NCBI GenBank assembly: GCA_036381595.1
Contig: DASVCN010000021.1
Span: 1-64,000, forward strand
Direction of reading: 5' to 3'
DNA length: 64,000 nucleotides
Origin: Trueperaceae bacterium
GTDB taxonomy: Bacteria > Deinococcota > Deinococci > Deinococcales > Trueperaceae
Shown here: positions 16,243 through 26,932 of the stretch, one piece after another
How the letters are laid out: every line of letters begins with the position of its first letter
Position numbering within the stretch: position 1 is the first letter of the stretch
Made by a program: the position numbers and the translations under genes
Notes under the pieces: generated by a model
The model's database searches: none
What the model saw: the letters and a program-made list of their open reading frames with translations, nothing else
Told to the model about the DNA's origin: nothing

Positions 16243-17073
16243 GTGCAGAAGTACCGGCTCAACCGCTTCCTGGCCGCCGACGGGCGTTGCCTCGACGTGG
16301 CCATCGACCACGGCTTCTTCGGGGAAACGAAGTTCCTCAGCGGGATCGAGCGGATGGAGCGAGCGGTGGAAGCCGTGGTCGCGGCCGGTCCCGACGCTGT
16401 TCAGCTGACCGTGGGACAGGCGCGTCTTCTGCAAGCGATACCGGGGCCCGACAAGCCGGGACTGGTGCTGCGTACCGATATCGCCAACGTCTACGGCAGC
16501 GATCTGCCCGACCGCCTCTTCAGCATCGCCATCGAGGATGCCGTCGAGCAGTCGCTGAGGCTCGACGCCGCCTGCCTCTGCGTCAACCTCTTCCAGCTGG
16601 AGGGAGCGCCGGAAGTGCACGAAGCGTGCATCCGCAACATCGTGCGGCTCAAGCCGGAAGCCGACAGGTACGGAATGCCGCTCATGATCGAACCGTTGGC
16701 GATGAAGCGAGGCGGCTCCGGATACGGCGTGAACGGCGACAAGGACGCGATCAGGACCCTGGTGAGGCAGGCGGTCGAGTTGGGGGCCGACGTCATCAAG
16801 GCCGACCCGACCGACAGGCTCGACGAGTACTTCGAAGTCATCGAGGTGGCCGCGCCGGTCCCGGTGCTGGTTCGGGGCGGTGGCAGGGTTTCCGACGAGG
16901 AGGTGCTGCGACGTACCCATGTCGTGCTCGAGCAGGGCGCCAGCGGCATCGTCTACGGCCGCAACATAATCCAGCACGAGAACCCTCCGGCCATGACGCG
17001 TGCCCTCATGGCGGTTGTCCACGATGGGGCTCAACCGGAAGAGGCGGCGGAGCTGCTTAGGCAGGGATCGTGA
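16243..17073 (+). CDS. class I aldolase of the DeoC/LacD/FbaB (DhnA) family
   Basis: A 276-residue TIM-barrel enzyme. DVAIDHGFF (18-26) and GADVIKADPTD (181-191, with K186 as the candidate Schiff-base lysine) are the marks of the DhnA-type class I aldolases, as is the phosphate site made by LVRGGGRVSDEEVL and GASGIVYGRNI. Members include archaeal-type fructose-bisphosphate aldolase, LsrF and aminodeoxyheptulosonate synthase. In this operon, with a sugar kinase and a mannose/lyxose isomerase, cleavage of a ketose phosphate is the best guess. The GTG start follows GAGGAGGAG. It is the first gene of the operon after the promoter at 16127. Confidence 0.78.
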   Translation: MQKYRLNRFLAADGRCLDVAIDHGFFGETKFLSGIERMERAVEAVVAAGPDAVQLTVGQARLLQAIPGPDKPGLVLRTDIANVYGSDLPDRLFSIAIEDAVEQSLRLDAACLCVNLFQLEGAPEVHEACIRNIVRLKPEADRYGMPLMIEPLAMKRGGSGYGVNGDKDAIRTLVRQAVELGADVIKADPTDRLDEYFEVIEVAAPVPVLVRGGGRVSDEEVLRRTHVVLEQGASGIVYGRNIIQHENPPAMTRALMAVVHDGAQPEEAAELLRQGS

Positions 17074-18209
17074 ACCGCGGCAGCGCCAGCGAGATCCGCT
17101 TCGGCATCATCGGCCTGGGCCTCATGGGGCGGGAGTTCGCATCGGCAGCGGCACGCTGGCTCCACTTGCAGGAGATCGGGGTGCGCCCGGTCATCACCGC
17201 GGTCTGCGACCCCATCGAGTCGGCCCGCGACTGGTTCTTGCGAAACGTTCCTACGGTACGGCGCGACTACTCCGACTACCGTGATCTGCTCGAAGACCCT
17301 GAGGTGGACGCCGTCTATTGCGCGGTCCCCCACCACCTGCACGAATCGGTCTACTGCGAAATCCTGAGGTCAGGCAAGCACCTGCTGGGAGAGAAGCCGT
17401 TCGGCATCGACCTGGAAGCGAACGAGCGGATCAACGAAGAGATACGCCGCCATCCCGAGCTGCTGGTCCGCTGCTCCTCGGAGTTCCCCTTCTACCCCGG
17501 CGCCTATCGCATCGCCCGATCGATCGCAGCCGGAGAGTTCGGCCGCATCATCGGCGTCGAGGCAGGCTTCCTCCACTCCTCCGACCTCGATCCCCGCAAG
17601 CCCATCAACTGGAAGCGGAGGATCGAGACCAACGGCGCCTACGGCTGCATGGGTGACCTGGGCATGCACGTCCTCCACATCCCCCTGAGGGCCGGCTGGA
17701 TGCCAGACGACGTGAGCGCCCAACTCTCCAACATCGTTCCCCAGCGGCCCGACGGCCGGGGCGGCACGGCAGCGTGCGATACCTGGGACAACGCCACCAT
17801 CCTCGGGAGAGTTCCTCAGGAGGACGCCGCCTTCCCGCTGCTGCTGCACACCAAGCGGATCGCGCCCGGCGAGACGAACACCTGGTACCTGAAGGTACAC
17901 GGCACCGAGCTCTCGATGGAGTACAGCACCAAGTTCCCCAAGACCCTGAGGCGCCTCCAGTACCGCTCCGGAGGCGAGCAGGCCTGGCAGCACCTCGACC
18001 TCGGCTACGAGAGCGCCTACCCCGCCATAACCGGAGGGATCTTCGAGTTCGGCTTCCCCGACGCGATCTTGCAGATGTGGGCGGCGTTCTGCGACGAGCT
18101 CGCGCACGGGCGAGAAGGGATGAAGCAGCCGTTCACCTGCGTGACGCCCGAGGAGGCAGCGCAGAGCCACATCGTCTTCACCAGGGCACTGGAGAGCGGA
18201 GCGGCCTGA
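17070..18209 (+). CDS. Gfo/Idh/MocA family NAD(P)-dependent oxidoreductase
   Basis: A 379-residue sugar oxidoreductase. The N-terminal Rossmann motif is FGIIGLGLMG (11-20), and the cofactor-side EKP motif is at 108-110 (K109 conserved). A GCMGDLGMHVLHI segment carries the Asp and His that act in the C-terminal domain. Such enzymes oxidise or reduce sugars and inositols, or prepare glycosides for cleavage. It overlaps the aldolase gene by 4 bases (GTGA) and abuts the kinase gene, so all are translated from one mRNA. The substrate is unknown. The RxxGxxxx loop after HSSDLDPRKPINWKRR suggests a binding pocket for a larger glycoside, but that is speculative. Confidence 0.85.
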   Translation: MNRGSASEIRFGIIGLGLMGREFASAAARWLHLQEIGVRPVITAVCDPIESARDWFLRNVPTVRRDYSDYRDLLEDPEVDAVYCAVPHHLHESVYCEILRSGKHLLGEKPFGIDLEANERINEEIRRHPELLVRCSSEFPFYPGAYRIARSIAAGEFGRIIGVEAGFLHSSDLDPRKPINWKRRIETNGAYGCMGDLGMHVLHIPLRAGWMPDDVSAQLSNIVPQRPDGRGGTAACDTWDNATILGRVPQEDAAFPLLLHTKRIAPGETNTWYLKVHGTELSMEYSTKFPKTLRRLQYRSGGEQAWQHLDLGYESAYPAITGGIFEFGFPDAILQMWAAFCDELAHGREGMKQPFTCVTPEEAAQSHIVFTRALESGAA

Positions 18210-19870
<1,661 letters not shown>

Positions 19871-19886
19871 GGGTAAGGAGCGCACG

Positions 19887-20741
19887 ATGCCAGCAACCGA
19901 GCAGAACAGCGAACTGCGCAGCCACTACGAGCGCGAAGGCTACGTCCTCGTCCACGACGTACTCGACGCCGAACTGGTCGAGGAGGCGCGGCGCCACGTC
20001 GACTGGCTGCTGGAACGCAACCCCGGGCTTAGACCGGAACAGCTCCACCACGACCTGATGAAGCACGACCCGTTCTGGGTACGGCTGATCTCGGACCCGC
20101 GACTCCTCGACGTGGCCGAACAGTTCCTCGGTCCCGACATCGCCCTCTTCGCGTCCCACTACATCGCCAAGCGCCCGCACGACGGGCAGGCGGTGCTATG
20201 GCACCAGGACGGCAGCTACTGGCCGCTCGAGCCGGTGAGGGTGGTGACACTGTGGCTGGCGCTGGACCGGACCGATCCGGAGAACGGCTGTCTACGCGTG
20301 ATCCCCAGGAGCCAGGACCTCGACTTGCAGGAGATGAAGGAGCGGAGCGATGTCGAGAACGTTCTCGGCTCGGGTCTCGACGACTCCCTGGTCGACGATT
20401 CCGAAGCCGTAGACATCCTCCTCGAACCCGGCGGAGTCGAGATCCACCACCCGAACCTCATCCACGGGTCTCACGCGAACACGTCGGACCGCTGGCGTCG
20501 TGGCCTCACCATCCGCTACATACCCACCTCGACGCGGATAAAGAGTGACGAGCCGTGGCCAAGCGCCTTCCTGCTGCGTGGCAAGGCGGCTGCCGGGATC
20601 AATCGCTACCAGCCCTGGCCCAGCTACGTCGAGGGCCGGCACATGCCGTTCCGCGGCAGCGACGAGTGGAACGAGGAGGCGGAGCGCGCCAACCGGCGGC
20701 CGGGGGTCATCCGTGCCGACACCAACGGAGGCGCGGCGTGA
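19887..20741 (+). CDS. phytanoyl-CoA dioxygenase (PhyH) family Fe(II)/2-oxoglutarate oxygenase
   Basis: A 284-residue cytoplasmic oxygenase. The iron triad is H106 and D108 in LWHQDGSYW plus H193 in NLIHGSHAN. An arginine in DRWRRGLTIRYIP (R205 or R210) would bind 2-oxoglutarate. PhyH-family members hydroxylate many small molecules, and the ectoine hydroxylase EctD is a distant relative. The substrate here is unknown; the operon suggests a sugar-derived compound. TAAGGAG precedes the ATG, and its stop overlaps the mannosidase start. Despite the ectoine genes about 12 kb upstream, I see no specific evidence that it is EctD. Confidence 0.82.
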   Translation: MPATEQNSELRSHYEREGYVLVHDVLDAELVEEARRHVDWLLERNPGLRPEQLHHDLMKHDPFWVRLISDPRLLDVAEQFLGPDIALFASHYIAKRPHDGQAVLWHQDGSYWPLEPVRVVTLWLALDRTDPENGCLRVIPRSQDLDLQEMKERSDVENVLGSGLDDSLVDDSEAVDILLEPGGVEIHHPNLIHGSHANTSDRWRRGLTIRYIPTSTRIKSDEPWPSAFLLRGKAAAGINRYQPWPSYVEGRHMPFRGSDEWNEEAERANRRPGVIRADTNGGAA

Positions 20742-22978
20742 GCGAAGACCGCCTGGTCGTGCACATGATCGGCAACGCTCACATCGACCCGATCTGGCTG
20801 TGGGGCTGGCAGGCAGGAGTGGACGAGGCGCTGGCATCCTTCCGATCCGCGGCCGACCGCTGCGACGAGTTCCCCGAGTTCATCTACACCAGGGGCGAGG
20901 CCTGGCTCTACCAGCAGGTCGAACGGCTCGACCCGGAACTGTACGGCCGTATCCATAAGCTGGTCGAGAAGGGACAGTGGCACATCAGCGGAGGGCAGTA
21001 CATACAGCCGGACGTGAACGGGCCCACGCTTATGGGCCTGAGGCGCCAGGTACTCCACGGCCACCGCTACTTCGAAGACCGCTTCGGCGTGAAGCCCGAC
21101 ATCGGCTACAACCTCGACTCCTTCGGCCACCCCGCCACCCTTCCCGACATCCTGAGCGACCTGGGCTACCGTGGCTACGTCTTCCACCGGCCCAAGCCCG
21201 ACCAGGTCTCCTTGCCGGGACCAGCCTTCCGCTGGGTGGGCAGCGGCGGCTCGGAGGTCCTGGCCTTCCGGATCGTCCCCGGTTACACGACCCTGGGCGA
21301 GGACCTCACCGACCACATCAGGCAGGCGATCGACAACGCCGACCCCCGGGTAGGTCACGCCATGTGCTTCTACGGGGTGGGCAACCACGGGGGCGGACCG
21401 ACCAAGTCCGACATCGACTTCATCCGCCGGAACCGCTTCTCGTTCGACGGCGCCGAACTCCGCTTCTCGACCCCGGCCGCGTTCTTCGACGCCATCGCCG
21501 AGCGGCACCAGCACCTCCCGGTCGTCGTCGACGAACTGCAGCACACGTTCCCCGGTTGCTACAGCGTCATGCACGACATCAAGCGAGCACAACGCCATGG
21601 CGAACACCTGCTCGAGCATGCCGGCCAGTCGGCCGCCGCGTTCCGCAGCGACAGTGACCACCAAGCCAGATTGAACGCGGCTTGGGAGGACCTCCTCTTC
21701 ACCTCCTTCCACGACATACTCGCCGGCACATCGGTGCCCTCCTCCTGGGAATCCGTGCGGGCGATGCAGGGTCGGGCCCGGATCGCCGCCGAAGAGGTCA
21801 TCGTGGAGAGTACCCGCGTCTGGGCACAGCGTAGGCTGCCCCCCGTCAATCACCAACAGCTGGTGGTGATGAACCCAGCCCCCTACGACAGGCATGAACC
21901 GGTCGAGGTAGAACCCTGGTTGGACATGGACCCGTGGGGGGACCGCTGGCTCAGCGACCTCGCAGGCAACCCCCAGGAGTACCAGCTCCTGCAACCGGAG
22001 GCCCCACAGATAACCACCCGGCTGCTGCTGAAGCCAGCGGTGCCGGCCGAAGGGGCCGTGCAACTCCTCGTCCGAGATGACCCTCGGCCCGAAGTGCCGG
22101 CGGTTGTGAGCGACCTGGAGGCGGGGATCGAGGGTCTCGCGAACGACCTGCTCTCGGTACGGGTCGAGGACAGAGGGATCGCGGCTATCGACTTCCAGGG
22201 AGAGCCACTCCTTGCCCAAGGCGGGATCGGGCTGCACCTGCGCGAGGATTCGACCGACACCTGGACGTTCCACACCGACAGGTTCGACGAGCGGGTCGTC
22301 GAGAGCTTCGTAGGCAACGGCTGGCTCGTCGAGGAGGAGGGGCCGCTGCGGGCGCGGTTGCGGACCGAGGGACGTATCGGCACCTCGCGGCTGCGTTGGT
22401 CCCTCGACCTGTACCGGGGGGAACCGAGGCTGGCGATGCGGATCGAGATCAACTTCGACGAACGACACAAGCTGCTGCAGATGCCCATCCGGCTCGCCTC
22501 CGAGCCGGCCAAATGGCTGTGCGGCCTCGCCGGCGGTCACGTGGAACGGCCAAGCGGACCGGCGGAGTGGCCGGTTCAAGGATGGTCCCGGGTCGACCTG
22601 GGCGGAGGCGATGGGGCAAGCTCCGTCTCGCTCCTCACGCAGGACGCCTACAGCCTGAGTTTGCGGGAGAGCGTGTGGCAGTTGACTCTGCTGCGCTCGC
22701 CACGGATGGCCTGGGGCGGAGGGAACCCGCTCGTCTACGGCGGCCGTGACTGGTTCACCGATCAGGGAGTGCACGTGTTCGACTTCGTCATGCGCTTCGG
22801 CGGGGGGCAGGAGCCCGAAACGTTGACGCGGCAGGCGGACGATCTCGCGCGACCGCTCATCGCCTTCGACCGTTACGATGGGATGAACCGGCCACTTGGC
22901 CGGCGCAAGAGTTCGGAGCCGGTTCAGGTCCTGTTCCGGCGGCCTGGGGACGCTAGTGGCGGAACGGGGATGGACTGA
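20738..22978 (+). CDS. glycoside hydrolase family 38 alpha-mannosidase
   Basis: A 746-residue GH38 enzyme. The zinc motif is NAHIDPIWLWGW (13-24, H15 and D17), the catalytic nucleophile is D127 in YNLDSFGHPATLP, and further metal-site residues lie in GVGNHGGGPTK. The C-terminal two thirds are the usual beta-domains. There is no signal peptide, so it would cleave alpha-mannosides in the cytoplasm, releasing mannose for the isomerase encoded two genes upstream. The GTG at 20738 overlaps the PhyH stop; an upstream in-frame extension runs only through the PhyH gene. It is the last gene of the operon and ends at a strong terminator. Confidence 0.9.
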   Translation: MSEDRLVVHMIGNAHIDPIWLWGWQAGVDEALASFRSAADRCDEFPEFIYTRGEAWLYQQVERLDPELYGRIHKLVEKGQWHISGGQYIQPDVNGPTLMGLRRQVLHGHRYFEDRFGVKPDIGYNLDSFGHPATLPDILSDLGYRGYVFHRPKPDQVSLPGPAFRWVGSGGSEVLAFRIVPGYTTLGEDLTDHIRQAIDNADPRVGHAMCFYGVGNHGGGPTKSDIDFIRRNRFSFDGAELRFSTPAAFFDAIAERHQHLPVVVDELQHTFPGCYSVMHDIKRAQRHGEHLLEHAGQSAAAFRSDSDHQARLNAAWEDLLFTSFHDILAGTSVPSSWESVRAMQGRARIAAEEVIVESTRVWAQRRLPPVNHQQLVVMNPAPYDRHEPVEVEPWLDMDPWGDRWLSDLAGNPQEYQLLQPEAPQITTRLLLKPAVPAEGAVQLLVRDDPRPEVPAVVSDLEAGIEGLANDLLSVRVEDRGIAAIDFQGEPLLAQGGIGLHLREDSTDTWTFHTDRFDERVVESFVGNGWLVEEEGPLRARLRTEGRIGTSRLRWSLDLYRGEPRLAMRIEINFDERHKLLQMPIRLASEPAKWLCGLAGGHVERPSGPAEWPVQGWSRVDLGGGDGASSVSLLTQDAYSLSLRESVWQLTLLRSPRMAWGGGNPLVYGGRDWFTDQGVHVFDFVMRFGGGQEPETLTRQADDLARPLIAFDRYDGMNRPLGRRKSSEPVQVLFRRPGDASGGTGMD

Positions 22979-23013
22979 CCCGCATCACGACCGCTGCCTC
23001 CGGCCAGACGCGT

Positions 23014-23036
23014 GCGCCGCCCGTGCAGGGCGGCGC
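23014..23036. terminator. bidirectional terminator hairpin
   Basis: GCGCCGCCC (23014-23022) pairs perfectly with GGGCGGCGC (23028-23036) around GTGCA. It separates the convergent mannosidase operon and the long leftward operon. Confidence 0.75.
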
Positions 23037-23041
23037 TTGAT

Positions 23042-24838
23042 CTACCTGATGGCCTCGTTCCGTTCCGGCAGGACCACCCGCACCGCCGGGCTACCGAACG
23101 CCTGAACCCGCTCCACGCCCTCGCCGGCGAACCTCTCCTTCACCCCGAAGAGGAGGACGGTGAGACCCCGCGGGGCAGCCGCCGAATCCAGCCGCAGGCT
23201 GCGGTCGGCTTCCGCCAGACCTACCTTCGCCCGGCGACGTGCCTTCTCCCAGCGCGCTATCCGCTCGCTGGTCCACCACTCCAGCCCCCGGCCGCGGGCG
23301 TAGTTCACGACGTCGGCCAGCGCCTCGCGCATCCCCTCCTCATGGATCCGTTGAGGATGGAAGATGAAGTGAGCTGCCCCTCCGTGGCGCGCCACGCGCT
23401 CCACGAGCAGCCGCCGGAGTTCGACGCGCCGCTGCGAAGTGTGCATGTCGTGTGTGAGGAACGGTAGTTCGAACAGGTCCATGCAACGGTTCCCGTCGCG
23501 CAGGTCCTCCATCGGTCTCCAAAGGTGGCAGGTGCCGAAGTTGAATCCCAGGTTGCCGATCTTCGATGGCCCCTTCGTCTGGTCCACCGTGATCCCGGCT
23601 CTCTCCACCCACCGGAACAGCTCGAGCAAGCCCTCCCAGCGGGTCACGTGGTTCTTCTGTGAGACCACCCGTTCCACGCCGGTCTCGCTTCGCAGCCAGT
23701 CGAGCTGATGGAGGAAGTCCTCCCACGACCAACCGCAGTGGGGCACCCCTTTCAGGTCGCTGGTGAGAGCGTCGTAGTGCAGCGCGATCTCGTCGTTCCT
23801 CTCGCGAAGCGCCTCGTACAGCGCCCGCGAGTAGCCGCCCGGGAACATCACGCACCAGGTGCCCACCACGTCCAGCTGCTCGAGCACCCTCATGAATTCC
23901 CAACCGTCGGCGTCCTCGTTCGAGTCGGTGTCGAACGAGAGGGTGGCCACGGCAGGCAGGGCGTCGGGCCAGTACCACTTGAGCGCCAGCGGGGTCGAGG
24001 TGATCTCGGCGCAGCGGACGACGGCCGCGACCAGGAGCTCTCGTAGACGGTCGGCGTAAGGGGTGGCGAATACCGGCCCCTCCGGACTCTCCTCGCGCCA
24101 CCGCCAGTCGATGACCGCGCCGTCGTCGCTCTTGCGGATGCCATCCTCCAGCTTGGCACTCCCGTCGGGCGCGCTCGCAGCATCCCCGAGCACGGGGACA
24201 CCCTGCTGCATCGTCACTACCGATCGGGGAACGTCGAAGGCAAGGTAGAGGGCCGCTCCCGCGCCCGAGGTGCGAACCGTCGCGCCTACTCCTGAAACTG
24301 CTGCCGCTGCCGCCGCGACCCCTTCTCCAGCTCGCCCGGAACCGCTTTCCGTTCCGCCGAGGTAACCGTCCGCGGCGAGGGAGGGGGTCGCCGCGCTCCG
24401 CACCTCGCCGATCGCCTGGACGCCCCCCGCCGGCACCGCCAGCTGAGCGCCCCACACCGGCATCTCACCGCGCTCCAGACCGAACCCGTTCTCGGGCCAG
24501 GCGAGCACGGCCTCGTCGAGATAGCGCCTGCTCGCGACGATGCCGAAGAGCTCGTCGGCGCCCTCCACCCCGCCGCAGGCTATGACCGCTCCACCGCCCT
24601 TCACGTGCCGCTCGAGCGACTCCGCTTCCTGGCGGGCCAAGCGCACCGGGTAGGGGAGCAGCACGATCGGCGGTAGCGTCCCCAGGAGCGAGTGTCGGCT
24701 AAGCCTCCGGAAGTCCAGGCCGGCGTGCTGCAACAGTTCGGCCGCGTAGCCGCCGAAGTGATCGCGGGAGAGCTGGCGGTCCCTCTCGGCGTCGTGCGGG
24801 TCGAGCAGTACGCCCAGCGGTGTTCTGGGGTCGTTCAT
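23042..24838 (-). CDS. polysaccharide deacetylase-like protein (glycoside hydrolase/deacetylase fold)
   Basis: A 598-residue cytoplasmic protein. The N-terminal third resembles a GATase/ThuA-like alpha/beta domain (PPIVLLPYPVRLARQEAESL, GGGAVIACGGVEG). The C-terminal half has a NodB-type barrel: ATLSFDTDSNEDADGWEF resembles the catalytic and metal-binding strand of CE4 deacetylases, followed by EIALHYDALTSD and HFIFHPQRIHEEG, which carry candidate His ligands. A sugar N- or O-deacetylase role is plausible, but the canonical motif is altered, so the reaction is uncertain. The ATG at 24838 overlaps the aminotransferase stop (ATGA). It is the last gene of the leftward operon. Confidence 0.6.
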   Translation of the reverse strand: MNDPRTPLGVLLDPHDAERDRQLSRDHFGGYAAELLQHAGLDFRRLSRHSLLGTLPPIVLLPYPVRLARQEAESLERHVKGGGAVIACGGVEGADELFGIVASRRYLDEAVLAWPENGFGLERGEMPVWGAQLAVPAGGVQAIGEVRSAATPSLAADGYLGGTESGSGRAGEGVAAAAAAVSGVGATVRTSGAGAALYLAFDVPRSVVTMQQGVPVLGDAASAPDGSAKLEDGIRKSDDGAVIDWRWREESPEGPVFATPYADRLRELLVAAVVRCAEITSTPLALKWYWPDALPAVATLSFDTDSNEDADGWEFMRVLEQLDVVGTWCVMFPGGYSRALYEALRERNDEIALHYDALTSDLKGVPHCGWSWEDFLHQLDWLRSETGVERVVSQKNHVTRWEGLLELFRWVERAGITVDQTKGPSKIGNLGFNFGTCHLWRPMEDLRDGNRCMDLFELPFLTHDMHTSQRRVELRRLLVERVARHGGAAHFIFHPQRIHEEGMREALADVVNYARGRGLEWWTSERIARWEKARRRAKVGLAEADRSLRLDSAAAPRGLTVLLFGVKERFAGEGVERVQAFGSPAVRVVLPERNEAIR

Positions 24839-26019
24839 CGCGCTTCCTCTTCCTGTGCCAGCAGTTCCCTCTGTCTGTGGATCCGCAGCAGCGCTCGGGC
24901 AACGGTCTCGATCTGCTCCGGTTGGGCGAGAGCCATGCGGAAGCTCAGCCACAGCACGGACTCGTCGGCCGCCCGCTCGCTCACCGGGCAGGGCAGGCAG
25001 CGGCCCGCTTCACGGAAGAGCGCTATCCGGTGGAGCGGCAGGTAGCCGCTTTCGAGGGGTACGCCTTCGGCCGCCAACGCCCGCAGCAGCAGCGACTTGG
25101 GCACTCCGAACAGCGCCGCATCGTAGTTCAGGACCACCTGGTAGTAGGGATGTCGGGTGACGCGGGGATCTTCCTCGGCAACGCCTACCCCGGGCACCTG
25201 CTCGAGCGACTCGCGCAGCAGCGCCACGTTCTCCTGCCTCCTCGCGATCTGCTCGTCGAGGCGCCCCAGCTGGCAGCGGAGCACGGCAGCCTGGAACTCG
25301 GTCATCCGGTAGTTGCCGCCGGCGCGCTCCGGTTCACCGCTCCGGCCCCTGCCGAAGTTGCGCAGCGAACGGAGCCGGTAGGCGGTCTCGTCGTGGCCGG
25401 TAACGAGGCAGCCCCCATCCCCCGAGGTCATGCTCTTGCCTGTCTGGAAGGAGAAGGAGGCGCAGAACCCGGCCGAGCCGATCCGCGCACCGCGCCACTC
25501 CGAGCCGTGACCGTGCGCGGCGTCCTCGACTACCGCCAGGCCGTTCCTGTGGGCGACCTCGAGGAGTTGGTCCATGTCCACCGGTCGGCCGCCCACGTGA
25601 ACCGGCATCACCGCTCTGGTGTGCTCGCCCACGGCCGACTCCACCGCCAGAGGATCGATGCCTAACGAATCGGGTTCGATGTCCACCAGTACCGGCTTAG
25701 CCCCGACCGTCATCACCGCCAGGGCGCTGGCCGCGAAGGTGTAGCTGGGGACGATAACCTCGTCGCCGGGCCCAACTTCGGCCGCACGCAGCGCCATCTC
25801 CAGGGAGGTAGTGCCGTTGGTGACGCAGATCGCGTGCTTCGCGCCCTGATACTCCGCGAACTCCCGTTCGAACGCCTCCACCTGCGGCCCCGCCTGCCAG
25901 CGACCACTGGCGAGCACCTCGCGCAGGGCACGCTCCTCGCACGAGTTCCACTGCGGCCATGCGGGCCAGCTGTCGGCGGACGTCACCGGCGTGCCGCCCA
26001 GCAGGGCGGGCCTATCCAC
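24835..26019 (-). CDS. DegT/DnrJ/EryC1/StrS family PLP aminotransferase
   Basis: A 394-residue sugar aminotransferase-type enzyme. The PLP lysine is K195 in FSFQTGKSMTSGDGG; the cofactor is also held by VTNGTTSLEMAL (66-77) and VEDAAHGHGSEW (164-175). Family members transfer an amino group to a keto-sugar, usually a nucleotide sugar; catabolic relatives act on free keto-inositols or keto-sugars. Its gene overlaps those of an Idh-type oxidoreductase and a deacetylase-like protein, suggesting the three act on one sugar (oxidation, transamination or the reverse, deacetylation). It could run backwards to remove the amino group of an amino sugar (inference). Confidence 0.85.
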   Translation of the reverse strand: MDRPALLGGTPVTSADSWPAWPQWNSCEERALREVLASGRWQAGPQVEAFEREFAEYQGAKHAICVTNGTTSLEMALRAAEVGPGDEVIVPSYTFAASALAVMTVGAKPVLVDIEPDSLGIDPLAVESAVGEHTRAVMPVHVGGRPVDMDQLLEVAHRNGLAVVEDAAHGHGSEWRGARIGSAGFCASFSFQTGKSMTSGDGGCLVTGHDETAYRLRSLRNFGRGRSGEPERAGGNYRMTEFQAAVLRCQLGRLDEQIARRQENVALLRESLEQVPGVGVAEEDPRVTRHPYYQVVLNYDAALFGVPKSLLLRALAAEGVPLESGYLPLHRIALFREAGRCLPCPVSERAADESVLWLSFRMALAQPEQIETVARALLRIHRQRELLAQEEEAR

Positions 26020-26932
26020 GCCCTACCTCCAGGCAGTCACGCACCTTCTGCGCCAGCTCGTTTGCCTCGAGCGCCTCGACCAGGCCCGGCGGCCGCTCGC
26101 CCTCGCCCGCCAGCCAGCGGACGAAAGCGCGTATCTCTGCCCGCACCATCTGCTCCCCCGCGGGTCGCTCGACGCGCGCGCCCTCGCCTTCGATCCTGAG
26201 CGTGTCCTCCTCGACCGACACCCGCGCGCGGTCGCCTACGACCTCGAAGCGGCTCTCTGCCAGCGGCAGCGTCCACCAGGCGCTGTCGAGATGGAAGAGG
26301 GTCCCTCCGGGGAAACGCATCAACAGCTGATAGGCATCCTCGACCGGGGCCTGCCGGTAGAGCGCGCCACCGAACGCGCACAGCTCGGCCGGTTGCTCTC
26401 CCAGCAGCCAGGGGATGAGGTCGTAGTAGTGGATGTCCTTGACGAATACCGCCCCCCCGCCGGGCTCGAGCCGCCACGAAGTGCGAGTACCCCAGCATTT
26501 GCGGGCATGGATCGAGACGATGCGGCCTAGCTCGCCCGAGCGGATGAGCTCACGGAGCCGGAGGTAGGCGGCGTTGTAGCGGAAGGAGAAGCCCACCATC
26601 ACCTTGGCCTCTCCCAGCTCCTCCCGGAGGGCCCTCGCTTCGGCCGCGCCGGGAGCGATCGGTTTCTCGCAGAACACCGGGATCCTGCGGCGAACCGCCG
26701 CGCGCACCACCTGGGGATGGAGGACGGGCGGAAGGCTTACGCTCACCGCGTCGAGGTCGTCGCGCGCCAGAAGTTCCTGGTAGTCGCGGTACGGTCGAGC
26801 CCCGAAGCGCTCCGCCGTTTCCTCCAGCTTCTCGCTGCGGTCAGCCCCGGCGACAACGTTCCAGCCGAGCGCCTCGAACGCTTCGGCGTGGAAGCGTGCG
26901 AATCCGCAGATCCCTACGATGCCTACGTTCAT
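26012..26932 (-). CDS. Gfo/Idh/MocA family oxidoreductase
   Basis: A 306-residue NAD(P)-dependent sugar oxidoreductase. The dinucleotide motif is GIVGICGFA (4-12) and the catalytic-side motif is CEKP with K90. VFVKDIHYYDLIPWLL carries the Asp/His pair of the second domain. The ATG at 26932 overlaps the upstream stop by 3 bases; longer in-frame extensions run through the neighbouring hydrolase gene and are not real. It overlaps the aminotransferase gene by 8 bases. The pairing with a DegT aminotransferase mirrors keto-sugar aminotransferase pathways such as scyllo-inosamine or 3-keto-sugar metabolism, but no specific substrate can be assigned. Confidence 0.83.
   Translation of the reverse strand: MNVGIVGICGFARFHAEAFEALGWNVVAGADRSEKLEETAERFGARPYRDYQELLARDDLDAVSVSLPPVLHPQVVRAAVRRRIPVFCEKPIAPGAAEARALREELGEAKVMVGFSFRYNAAYLRLRELIRSGELGRIVSIHARKCWGTRTSWRLEPGGGAVFVKDIHYYDLIPWLLGEQPAELCAFGGALYRQAPVEDAYQLLMRFPGGTLFHLDSAWWTLPLAESRFEVVGDRARVSVEEDTLRIEGEGARVERPAGEQMVRAEIRAFVRWLAGEGERPPGLVEALEANELAQKVRDCLEVGRG

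Noticed and set aside
19887-20741. PhyH protein as ectoine hydroxylase EctD, given ectoine genes in the window
   Set aside because: Only the generic Fe(II)/2-oxoglutarate residues match; it lies in a sugar operon and no ectABC genes are present.
20624-22774. 716-codon minus-strand frame opposite the GH38 gene
   Set aside because: Antisense shadow of the mannosidase; no ribosome binding site and no recognisable protein feature, while the plus strand has a complete GH38.
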